Below the pieces are notes generated by a model, which was not told where the DNA came from, searched no databases, and worked only from the letters and a program-made list of their open reading frames with translations. Both the position numbers and the translations under genes were made by a program. From Arachnopeziza araneosa (Eukaryota > Ascomycota > Leotiomycetes > Helotiales > Arachnopezizaceae), in the NCBI GenBank assembly GCA_003988855.1, contig QYAI01000009.1, forward strand, positions 62,001 to 126,000: a stretch of DNA of 64,000 bases, written 5' to 3'. Positions 54,828 to 64,000 of the stretch are shown one piece after another; position 1 is the first letter of the stretch; the number at the start of each line of letters is the position of its first letter.

Positions 54828-56384
54828 ATGTCAGAAAGATTGGTCGCTGATAGAGGTGATAGATATATTGGCCTAGCGCTGGCCGTTACGTCCACGATGG
54901 CAATAGGTATGGGATGAACACTATCACGAAAACAGATGGCGCTGACTTCTTGTTGCAGGGACGAGTTTCGTTATCACGAAGAAGGTACGGCGCATACCAG
55001 GCCTCTCTTTTCACAATCATCTATGCGATTTACGAATACATAACTCTGCTCTTACTGACACCTAGAACTAGGGACTGATGGATGCGGAAGAGAGGCATGG
55101 CTTTGAAGGAGATGGATTTTCATATCTCAAAAGCCCCATATGGTGGGCGGGAATTATAGCACGTATGCTGCTCCAACTATTCTAATCTGCGCTTGCTGAC
55201 AGGTTTACAGTAATTGTCGGAGAGATAGCCAATTTTGCGGCATATGCATTTGCGCCAGCCATCTTAGTCACACCTCTTGGAGCATTAAGTGTTTTGATCG
55301 GTGCAGTGTTAGGGTCGTATTTCTTAAAAGAAGTGCTGGGCACTCTTGGAAAACTTGGCTGTGCGATATGTCTGATAGGATCTGTTATAATCGTGCTTCA
55401 TGCACCAAAAGACCCGGACATCATAACCATTGAACAGATTATGGAGCATGCCTTATCATACGGTAAGAAGCAGACGTTGCAGTCCCTTGGTATCTATACT
55501 AACAGCTTTGAAGGGTTCTTGAGTTACTGCTTTGCTGTGGTAGTCTTTAACATTATCATGATCTACCGGGTTGCTCCAAAGTATGGAAAGCAGAATCCTC
55601 TGATATATTTGTCAATCTGCTCTACCGTGGGATCAGTATCGGTCATGTCAGTCAAGGCATTTGGAATTGCAGTGAAGTTGACCCTCGGAGGGAGCAACCA
55701 GTTCACACATCCATCGACCTACGTTTTCATTATCTTGACTGGAGTTTGCATTCTAACGCAGATGAACTATTTCAATAAAGCTTTAAGCCAATTTCCTACA
55801 TCAATGTGAGTAGAGTATCAACCTTCTCTGTTACGCCTTGATAATTAACATTTCCAAGCGTCAATCCGTTATACTATGTTACTTTCACGACTGCGACTCT
55901 TTGCGCATCTTTCATCCTGTTTTCTGGCTTTAACACCACAGATCCTGTTAATACGCTATCACTTCTCAGCGGATTCTTGGTTATATTCACGGGAGTTTAC
56001 CTGCTTAATTTGTCACGGGGGGATCCGAATGGCCTTAAGATGATTAATGGAGCTACACATGATGGAATCGCAACAGATCCGATATCCAGTATCCAAACCA
56101 GAAGAAGTATGCAGGCCAGGAGAAGTCTTGATCCACATAGACACAGCATGGGAAGTAATGGCTATGGGAGAGAAGGGGATAGAGAAGGGCTTATACATGC
56201 ATATGATGAAGAGGAGAATGTGGGATTCGGTCTTACAGATCTCACAGAAGATAGTGACGAAGACAACCCCCCACATCATATCAATGGGAAGGCCAATGGG
56301 AATGGTATTGCGGCGAATGGCATTGCTAGCGAGAGTAAGAGGAGTTTACAACAATCTCGGTCAGGAAAGTCCTCGCCGCGGTGA
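54828..56384 (+). CDS. NIPA-type magnesium transporter
   Basis: Exons 54828-54906, 54959-54984, 55072-55162, 55211-55805 and 55859-56384 give 438 residues. Splicing yields DRYIGLALAVTSTMAIG, then GTSFVITKKGLMDAEERHG and SPIWWAGIIALIVGEIAN. FAAYAFAPAILVTPLGALSV and LGKLGCAICLIGSVIIVLHA follow. These are the landmarks of the NIPA (DUF803) family, membrane proteins with about nine helices. Later helices are interrupted by a 53-nt intron (QFPTSIVNPLYYVTFTTATL). The last 90 residues are a polar cytosolic tail. The family moves Mg2+ and sits in plasma, endosomal or vacuolar membranes. A 26-nt exon (54959-54984) is unusually small. The C-terminal end is less certain: another frame remains open 88 bp further (see findings). 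Confidence 0.9.
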
Positions 56385-56809
56385 ATTCGGCAATGGTTTT
56401 ACATTTTTGAAGCATTTCTATATGGGACCTGTGAAGCTGTTGAAGAAGGCTCAAGACTGGTTGGGTTTATAAGTCACATGGATGCAGCATGGTATGCATT
56501 ATTGGCCATCTTCAGAGTACGACCGCATGAGGTTACGGCGTTCGGAGCAGCTCTGTAAAACTAGGATGGGGATCTTTGTATGATATTTTTCCGAGCCTGG
56601 ATTAGTATTCGCGTTCGAAGACGTGGTAACAGCGTCGCTAGTGCAAATTATAGTCACTTATTGCCAGAGAATTTTGTATCTTGAATTGTTTTACTTAATG
56701 CTCAAAGCCCATAGCGGGCAAATTACAAGCCCGCAGCCATTGCTGAGAAAGACCGCAAGCAAATGATCCCACGCGCCCGCCAACCTCATCAAAGTTGCTC
56801 TCGACATGT
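56385..56809. other. Convergent intergenic region
   Basis: 3' flanks of the NIPA gene (plus) and RPS3 (minus). Nothing else recognised, apart from an out-of-frame extension open to 56472. Confidence 0.5.
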
Positions 56810-57656
56810 CTATTCTTCCGCTGGCGCCTCCTCACCCGCTTGCTCCGTCGCACGTTGTGCCTCAGCAGCAGCCTGAACAGCAGCAGCCTTCGCACCGTAA
56901 TCTTGGCTCATGGGTTGAACCACACTCTGCTCTTCCTTCGGCTCAATGATGGTCACAGAGTCTGGCAGTGACTTCTGAGGTCCTGACTTCCCTTCTGGAT
57001 CCGATCCACGCATGATCTTGACTTTGATACCAAGAACACCTTGTCTGAGGAGAACGTGACGAGTAGCGGAATCGATGAAATCCTTTGCTGGTTGACCGGA
57101 GTGAATCATGAAACCATCAGTGAACTTCATGCTCTTGGCACGAGCAGCACGGAGTTTTCCAGAGACAACGACTTCACAACCCTTTGCACCACTCTCCATG
57201 ATGAATCGGAGGACACCATAGCAAGCTCTTCGGACAGCAAGACCATTGAGGAGCTTGTATCTGAGGGACTCGCACTGAGCGACAGCGGAAAGACCACGGT
57301 TTTGAACCTTAGCTGCGTAGAGGGAAACAGAGTTTTCGGGAAATTTGAATCGCTTTTGGATGAGGGAGGTGAGTTCGCGGATTCGTCGTCCTTGTTCGCC
57401 GAGGACTTCTTGTGTATGGGTGGCTCGAATGATAATGTCGGTGACTGTGGGAGTAACTCGGACCTCGACACCAGAGTATCCCTCTTCCGCCAATTCACGT
57501 TGGAAGAACTCGTTCAATTCGGCGTAGAAAACACCATCAGCGACGAACTTTCTCCGCTTCGAGCTGTATCAGTGGTAGTCAGTAACTGGGTTTTAACTTT
57601 CCAGGATGCCGCAGGAAAACAACTTACATAGCGGCACCAGAAGCACCGGAGGCCAT
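56810..57656 (-). CDS. rps3: 40S ribosomal protein S3 (uS3)
   Basis: Exons on the minus strand are 57656-57628 and 57563-56810, giving 260 residues. The start, MASGASGAAISKRRKFVADG followed by VFYAELNEFFQRELAEEGY, is that of eukaryotic uS3. The KH domain follows (VEVRVTPTVTDIIIRATHTQ, EQGRRIRELTSLIQKRF). Then come the C-terminal ribosomal S3 domain (RACYGVLRFIMESGAKGCEV, GQPAKDFIDSATRHVLLRQG) and an Ala/Glu-rich tail. An intron immediately after a short first coding exon is typical of fungal ribosomal protein genes. The protein lies at the mRNA entry channel of the small subunit. It is divergent from the myotubularin gene. Confidence 0.97.
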
Positions 57657-58208
57657 GTTGTCGGAGATGAAGTGTACGATTGAACCTACTTGAAGAAGGT
57701 CCAATGTTGTTGTCGTATGGTTCGTCTTCGCGATCAAGTCCGTTGAGAAACTGAAATCAATGTGCGTTCGTGGGGTTCCCAACTAAGCGAGGAAAAGTCC
57801 TTGGTTATCGGTGGTCACGTGCATAGTTAGTTTTATTGGCAGTTTATCCTCGCCATTTTTCGGAAATGCTGTAATTTGGGTGTCATCTTAAGATAAATCT
57901 AAATCCTACGAAATTGTAACTCAGGTTTTCTCCCCCAGCGTTTTACATTGGCACAGCTATACTCACGAAGATGTTCGCCTATCAGCATGTGCCAAGCGGC
58001 GTCAGAGGCTCGGAAGGCTGCCTCCAAACCCCCGAACCTTCAATACATTCGCTGCCATGGTCGATTCCCAGCAAACAGCACAACAACGCAGCTGATAGAT
58101 GTCATAGCTTAGTGTCATTCTTGGTATCTTATCTTGACAACCGACTTGCTATGGCATGAGAATAACTCGAGCGTTTGTTCTTGACCCAAGAGCACCATAT
58201 TCGCCGAG
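57657..58208. promoter_or_regulatory. Divergent promoter region, RPS3 / myotubularin
   Basis: 552 bp between opposite start codons, holding the strong ribosomal-protein promoter on one side. No repeated element is recognised. Confidence 0.5.
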
Positions 58209-60541
58209 ATGACGGACAAGATCAGAATATCCAAGGTTGGTAGTCGACTTCCCATTATTCTCGCACGGAATTTAACAAAAGTGCCCAGGTCGCAGACGTG
58301 CAAGTCTTAAGCGGGGGTGAAATCTCAAACGTCACTCTCCACCTCACGGCACACCACCTTATTCTGGTTCAATACATTACCCCTCCATTATCTCAGGATC
58401 TACAACAGGAACAGCCGGCGAAACCCAAAACAAGAGAGTCATGGATCGCTTATCCTATGTTAGCATACTGTACTTTTAGACCAACTCCGCCAGCCTCCGG
58501 CCTGTTATCCTCGATACGATTGCGCTGTCGAGATTTCAGATTCGTTACTTTCAATTTTATGGATGATCGGCAAGCTAGGGATGTTTACGAAAGCATAAAA
58601 GGAGCAACTTGCAAACTAGGCAGCATTGACAAGTTGTATGCTTTCAGTTATGAAGCTCCAATGCCAGAGAAAGAGATCAACGGATGGGAAATATATGATG
58701 CAAAGGCAGAATGGCGACGGCAAGGGATCAGTGAGAAGGGCGTGGATAGAGGATGGAGGATATCCAAAATCAACACAGACTACTCATTCTCTCCTACATA
58801 TCCCGCTTTGCTTCCCGTACCTTCGAGTATATCCGACAATACACTCAACTATGCCGGCCGTTATCGTTCGAGGGTACGGATACCTGTTCTTACATATCTA
58901 CATCCTGTGAACAACTGTTCGATCACAAGAAGCTCTCAGCCTTTAGCAGGTCTCAGAGGGAATCGCAGTATTCAGGACGAAAAGCTTGTTTGTGCATGTT
59001 TTTCTGCATCGACGCAGTCCGAAGAAGACAATGCCTCTCCAAGTGTATCAAGAGCAAGTCCTGACAACAGTCAGGTGGATCTAGAAGGTGCAAACGTCGA
59101 TGGCGAACTCTCGGAGACTGAACGGTTAGAGGACGAAATGATATCGTCTTCAAATATTGAAATAATCTCAGATAAGCCCCACGTCTATGGAGCACAACAG
59201 CACAATCTAATAGTTGATGCTCGGCCTACCGTAAACGCTTTGGCAATGCAAGCCGTTGGACTTGGCTCTGAAAACATGGATCATTATAAGTTTGCAACGA
59301 AGGCTTACCTTGGAATTGACAACATCCATGTGATGCGTGACTCCTTGGCAAAAGTGATCGAAGCTATCAAGGACTCAGACATCACAAAGCTTCCACCAAA
59401 TCGGGAACTCCTCGCGAAAAGTGGGTGGCTTAAACATATCACAGGTTTACTAGATGGTTCGGCCTTGATTGCTCGACAGGTTGGCATACAGCACTCGCAT
59501 GTCCTGATACACTGTTCTGATGGATGGGACCGAACCAGTCAGTTAAGCGCTTTGTCACAACTTCTTCTCGATCCATACTATCGAACCATTGATGGTTTTG
59601 TTGTATTAGTTGAGAAGGATTGGCTGGCTTTTGGACATATGTTTCAGCACCGCTCGGGATTTCTCAGTAGTGAGAAATGGTTCAATGTACAGAGCGACGC
59701 TCTAGCTGGATCTGCAATCCAACCCGGTGCGAATGGTGATGGTAGAGGAGATGCAATCGAGAATGCTCTCGCTAGTGCCAAACGATTCTTCAACAAGAGC
59801 AATCAAAGTCAAGACACAGTAGCTGACTCGGATGGTGAAATACTAGGGTCTGAAGATGTGCCGAAGTCTAAAAAGCCTGGCAAAGACTCAAATGTAGATA
59901 AGGAAGCCACGAAGCCGAAGGAAACAAGTCCAGTCTTCCATCAGTTCTTGGATGCCACATATCAGCTTCTTTATCAGTACCCAACAAGATTCGAGTTTAA
60001 TGAAAGATTCTTACGGAGACTACTTTATCACCTTTACTCGTGTCAATATGGCACCTTCCTATACAACAACGAGAAATCTCGCCTCGACGCAAAGGTTCAG
60101 CAGCGGACATCGAGTGTGTGGGATTATTTTCTTTCACGGAGAGCCGAGTTCATCAATAAAGAGTACGATCCGGAGGTTGATGATCATATCAAAGGGAAAG
60201 AGCGTTTGCTATTTCCGAGGCTGAATAACGTCAGGTGGTGGAATGAAGTATTTAATAGAAGTGACAAAGACATGAACGGAGCATCCAATGCAGCCATCAC
60301 ACAGTACTTGGAAAATAGCCAAGAAATGTTGGGCCGGAACCGTGGTGTTTTGACCGGCGTAGAGACTGCACATGCTTCAGCCGGGGCCGGGACTACTCAT
60401 AAAGTCTCGAATGGCACTGCAGGACCTTTTGCCGGCCTCCGCGATGGGATTGCTGGTCTTGGAATAGGAAAGGGCAAAGGAGCGTCAGGAACTAGAAGTC
60501 CTGCCAGTGTGAGCCAAGAAATGGAAGTGGAAATGCAGTGA
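58209..60541 (+). CDS. ymr1: Myotubularin-type phosphoinositide 3-phosphatase
   Basis: Exons 58209-58235 and 58289-60541 give 759 residues. The N-terminal PH-GRAM domain is seen in VTLHLTAHHLILVQYI and the following CRDFRFVTFNFMDDRQARDV. The phosphatase domain contains RSRVRIPVLTYLH, RSSQPLAGLRGNRSIQDE and the active site HCSDGWDRTSQ. Cys418 and Arg424 there form the CX5R signature, so the enzyme should be active. Later landmarks are VEKDWLAFGHMFQHRSG, FHQFLDATYQLLYQYP and FEFNERFLRRLLYHLYSCQY. It should remove the 3-phosphate from PI3P and PI(3,5)P2 on endosomes, like yeast Ymr1. The first coding exon holds only nine codons (MTDKIRISK). The C-terminal 80 residues are Gly/Ala-rich and variable. 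Confidence 0.95.
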
Positions 60542-60758
60542 GCTCGGATTCTAGGGCATTTTTCGGCGTTGCAAGGGATATGCCAATGGTTGGCAAAAGC
60601 ATTGGAGATATCAGGCGTCACGGTAGAGAATCAAAGCTATATGATTATGATGGGTATGGACTATGACTTAGTGTCTCGTGATTCACGAAATCTAAAGCTT
60701 TTTGCGAGCCAAGAGCCTGAGATCTATCTAAACATTTCAAGACTATCATAGAACACAA

Positions 60759-62681
60759 TCATAAAAAGACTTCGAGATTGACCTCTAGCGTACTGACAGG
60801 ATATCTAACGCTTATTAGCGACTTTCTTTGCATCTCTGCAGATACTCTCACCTTAACTCAAATTTGTCTAGAACAGTAGGATGCAAGATGCCGAACTCTC
60901 CAATGCGAACCTGTTTCCCTCCAAGTCGTAGATATATGGCAGCAGCATGACCAGCGAAGAATGTCGGCTCGTCAATCTCTTCAATCCAGTAGCCATCTGC
61001 TTTGCCTGGCTCTTCTTTAACCTCATATTGCAGCTTTTTGCCCTCCAAACCCTCCTCATGCGTCAAGAAGGCAGTCTTCAGCATCAAGAGAATGCGATCT
61101 AGTAAGCCATGTACAACCTCAAAACCACTGGTCTTGCCGTACCATGCCGCAGCGAAGTGTCGCTCGTTTCTACTCTTGCGCTCAAGACTCAAGTCCTTGA
61201 AGGCTACGTCAGATACTTCAAAAACTTTAATGGGAACGCTGTGCTTCTTGTTTTCTCTGATGGTTTTGAGCAATCCTGGTAGGAGAGTGGTTCGCACAAC
61301 TTGGTATTCGGCTGTTTTAGGGTTGGCAAGTTTGACTGCGGTCTTACCATCATCTTTGCGATTCAACCAGCCGAAATTTTCATCGTGTGAGCAGAGGATG
61401 AGAGGCATGACTTCGCTCCAGCCGGCCATTGCAGCTTCCATACGAACAATGTCGCCAAGCTTATTGATCATCAGCGGTTGAGCAATCGTTGAGGCTTTAT
61501 TAGGTGAGGTTCTTGGAAGGTTATTGAATCCATATGCAATTGCAACATCTTCCATGATATCGCACTGATGGAGGACATCGGCACGAGTTGGAGGCACCGA
61601 CACTTGGATAATATTTTTGTCTTTTGAGGATGGTTGCGCTGTATAGCACATTTTTGAGAGTAGCTCACAGATTCTCTCTGGTGATTCTTTGAGGCCGCAA
61701 CAATTGTTAATATAGTCAACTTCGGCCTCAGCCAATCGAGGACTTAGATCGGGCGTTTGTCTTGTCTCTCCATTGTGGTCTGAAATTATCTTGACTGGCT
61801 CAATTGTGAAGGGTTCTGCACAGTATTGTGAAAACATAGCCACTATGATGTTGTTCACAATCTCCAGTTTTGTCCGGTCTGTACCAGTCACGTCAATGAA
61901 GACATTTCTAGTCTTCAAGGTAATCTTAGAGTGATCTCCATTGATTATAGGAGGCATCGAACACACAATTCTTTGGGAATCATAAATGACAGGATAAACA
62001 GGTTTGTCCCGAATAATATGGAGGTATTTCCCAAGATGCCTATCATTTTCATAGAATTGCATCAGCTCCTCGGCGTTCATCTTCTTGGTCTGGTTCAATG
62101 GTACAAAGTTGATCTCCTTAGGTGGGAGAGCTTCATACGTGAATGGTCCTTTGACGGTGTCTAGATCATGTGTTCCGATAGCAACCAGAGTTCGTTGTCT
62201 TGCTAAATTCTGGTGAAGTTTATCTTGTAGCGATATGAAGGAGTCATAGGATTCTTGGGTGAACTTGATGTTTCGGAGAATAGCTCCCGACACATATGGC
62301 CGAACCTTCAGCGTATCTGGGTGGACAGTAATGGTCTCCAGCTTCCCTCTCTTTGGCATAACGAGGCGATAATTTGGCAGTGGCGTCTTCTCTCTAAAGA
62401 TATTGAGCATGAGAGCTATACCTTCGAAACACAGCATATCATATCGATTGGCGGGGATCTCGATTTTCAGCTGAGCAGGCTGTTGCTTGCCATTAACAAT
62501 AGGTCGTTCTGAGTTGGAGGTATCTTCGTCAAGTTCGATTCCGAATTCAAAACACAGTTCCTCGAACTCTTCAGTCGTGTACCTTTAGAGTTGTCAGTCT
62601 CAGGTTGAGCAGACTGGTGTAAACATACTCTTGGCCCAGAGCTTTATAGAGCTCCGCCTTGTCTACACTAATTGTAGGCAT
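60759..62681 (-). CDS. frs1: Phenylalanine-tRNA ligase beta subunit, cytosolic
   Basis: Exons on the minus strand are 62681-62629, 62582-60852 and 60804-60759, giving 609 residues. The start MPTISVDKAELYKALGQEY is family-typical. KIEIPANRYDMLCFEGIA, ITVHPDTLKVRPYVSGAI and LATIGTHDLD-like sequence (VAIGTHDLDTVKGPFTY) identify the archaeal/eukaryotic beta subunit. The B5 domain (PPTRADVLHQCDIMEDVAIA, YGF) and the catalytic-like core (VVRTTLLPGLLKTIRENKKH) follow. The last intron is easy to miss, because reading through gives an early stop after FELR. Splicing gives RYPVSTLEVNLEVFL, the expected end. With the alpha subunit it charges tRNA-Phe. It is convergent with the myotubularin gene and divergent from the PP2A gene. 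Confidence 0.95.
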
Positions 62682-63475
62682 ATTGAAGTATTTAGAGAGT
62701 GATAGTGCATGCGCAAAAGATTTTTTCTGGTTGTGAAGAGCTTGTCGTGAGTGAAATGCTGGTGCTGGAGGGGTAAAATATTATGACTCCTTATTAAACC
62801 CGGAGAACTCTGGACTGCGCAACGTTTCAGAGTTCTATGAACAGAAAATAAACTCAGCTTCAAGAAGACGATTATCTTGCTGCAGTCGAGAATTTCCTGT
62901 GAAGAAAGAAATTTGTATGCTTCAATGTCCAAAAGATTTCACTGCGTTGCTGTTAAAGAAATTGTTGCAGCCTCAGGCTGAGAGATTTTGGAGGTGCACG
63001 CAGAATCAAGAGGGTGAGTGCATTCACCGTCACTATCGAGTCTATCTACGGGCTATTTTCCCCCACAAACAAAATCCACAGCATTAACACCTTCTTGAAC
63101 AAGAGCCATCTGTTGCATACCGGTATGTCCAATTGCATATGTTGTGTCTCTCGGTGTAGCCAGGGCACCATTCCTGAAATAGCTCCGTCATTGCCCAACT
63201 GCTTCCCCCACCAAGTCTTTTGATATTGAGAGCCTCTTGCTCGCGCCCTTTCTTCTCCCGCTAACACTGGCGCCCTTAGAACTCTCAAGCAAGTACTTCT
63301 GCTTATTTCGGTCAAGGTATCTTTTGATAACCCCATTCCATTCGGGAAAAGTCAAGACAGCCCAACACGCGATCATTCTTTGTGCACAACTAGCCGGTAA
63401 ACAGGTCAGAGGTTGGCCGAGTTGACGACGTTGTAAAATCATTCGACAATACCCAAATTCCTTAAATCACTCACC
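62682..63475. promoter_or_regulatory. Divergent promoter region, FRS1 / PP2A-A
   Basis: 794 bp between opposite start codons. Overlapping short open frames on both strands are not protein-like. No specific element recognised. Confidence 0.5.
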
Positions 63476-64000
63476 ATGGCGGACGGTCCTGATAAGACAG
63501 ACGAGCTCTACCCAATAGCAGTGCTCATTGATGAATTGAAGGTATGTCTGTTTAGACGGTCCAGCCCACCTCTTCATTTGTCTATACTCGCTCATCCATA
63601 TCATAGCATGATGATGTTCTTCTACGACTAAATGCCATACACCGACTCTCGACTATTGCACTCGCGCTGGGAGCTGAGCGCACGAGAGACGAACTAATCC
63701 CTTTCCTAGATGGTATGTTTGGTGCAGCCTTAGCGCGTGCCACCAACCACTGACATTCATCTAGAATCTGTTGAAGATGAAGACGAAGTGCTCACGGCCT
63801 TGAGTGAAGAGCTTGGAAACTTTGTCGAATATGTTGGAGGTCCAGAATGGGGTCATGTCCTTCTATCACCGTTGGAGAACCTCGCAGCAATCGAGGAGCC
63901 GTTGGTTCGAGAAAAGGTACGAACAAGCATAAGACACACAAAACCAAAGTACCCGATTAACATATTCTAGGCTGTAGAATCATTAAACAAAATCTGCGAG
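63476..64000 (+). CDS. tpd3: PP2A scaffold subunit A (HEAT repeats), 5' part
   Basis: Exons 63476-63541, 63607-63712, 63765-63916 and 63971 onward encode the first 118 residues; the gene continues past the window edge. The product begins MADGPDKTDELYPIAVLIDE and reads HDDVLLRLNAIHRLSTIALA, then ERTRDELIPFLDESVEDEDE. Next are VLTALSEELGNFVEYVGGPE and PLENLAAIEEPLVREKAVES. These are the first HEAT repeats of the PP2A 65-kDa A subunit. It holds together the catalytic and B-type subunits of this phosphatase. Three introns of 52-67 nt in the first 0.5 kb agree in phase. Confidence 0.96.

Noticed and set aside
60848..62437. FRS1 ending at the stop right after FELR
   Set aside because: Splicing a 47-nt intron there gives the family C-terminus YPVSTLEVNLEVFL, so the shorter end is an intron read-through.

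Overview
This window is nuclear DNA of a filamentous ascomycete (Pezizomycotina; a Leotiomycete is my guess, not proven). The basis is many short spliceosomal introns (about 42-127 nt, with CTNAC-like branch sites), Zn2Cys6 and other fungal-domain regulators, a Ste12 protein carrying both an STE domain and C2H2 fingers, and a Bni4-type bud-neck protein. I rebuilt exon structures by hand. For almost every gene the summed exon lengths are multiples of three and the junctions restore family-typical sequence.

Left part (0-18 kb): a CECR5/YKR070W-type HAD hydrolase; a small Yap-like bZIP regulator behind a low-complexity upstream region; a fungal-domain regulator without a visible DNA-binding motif; a monocarboxylate-type MFS carrier; a Zn2Cys6 regulator; a DHA2-type drug/H+ antiporter; and the mating/filamentation regulator STE12. 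The stretch from 5.2 to 15.0 kb (regulator, carrier, regulator, carrier) looks like an accessory transport neighbourhood. A 233-bp transposon-like element with about 35-bp terminal inverted repeats lies inside it (7986-8218).

Middle part (18.2-41 kb): a gene-poor stretch of almost 11 kb upstream of STE12, holding simple repeats, a G18 tract and a possible decayed reading frame. It is followed by DUS1 (tRNA dihydrouridine synthase), BNI4, another 4-kb gene-poor stretch, and a secreted GH43-like glycosidase gene that appears to be decaying through an internal deletion and a late frameshift.

Right part (40.4-64 kb): compact and mostly housekeeping. In order: a GNAT acetyltransferase divergent from SWC5 (SWR1 complex), an amino-acid/choline-type permease, APC4 (anaphase-promoting complex), RET2 (delta-COP), a large acidic protein of unknown function, a NIPA-type magnesium transporter, RPS3, a myotubularin phosphatase, cytosolic phenylalanyl-tRNA synthetase beta, and the start of the PP2A scaffold subunit, which runs off the right edge.

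The most notable structural points are: a symmetric 84-nt STE12 exon encoding exactly one zinc-finger unit; a RET2 gene whose first coding exon is just ATG; a 13-nt micro-exon in the MFS carrier; and two or three GC-AG introns among about 54. I found no CRISPR array, no rRNA, no confident tRNA, and no clearly new multi-gene system.
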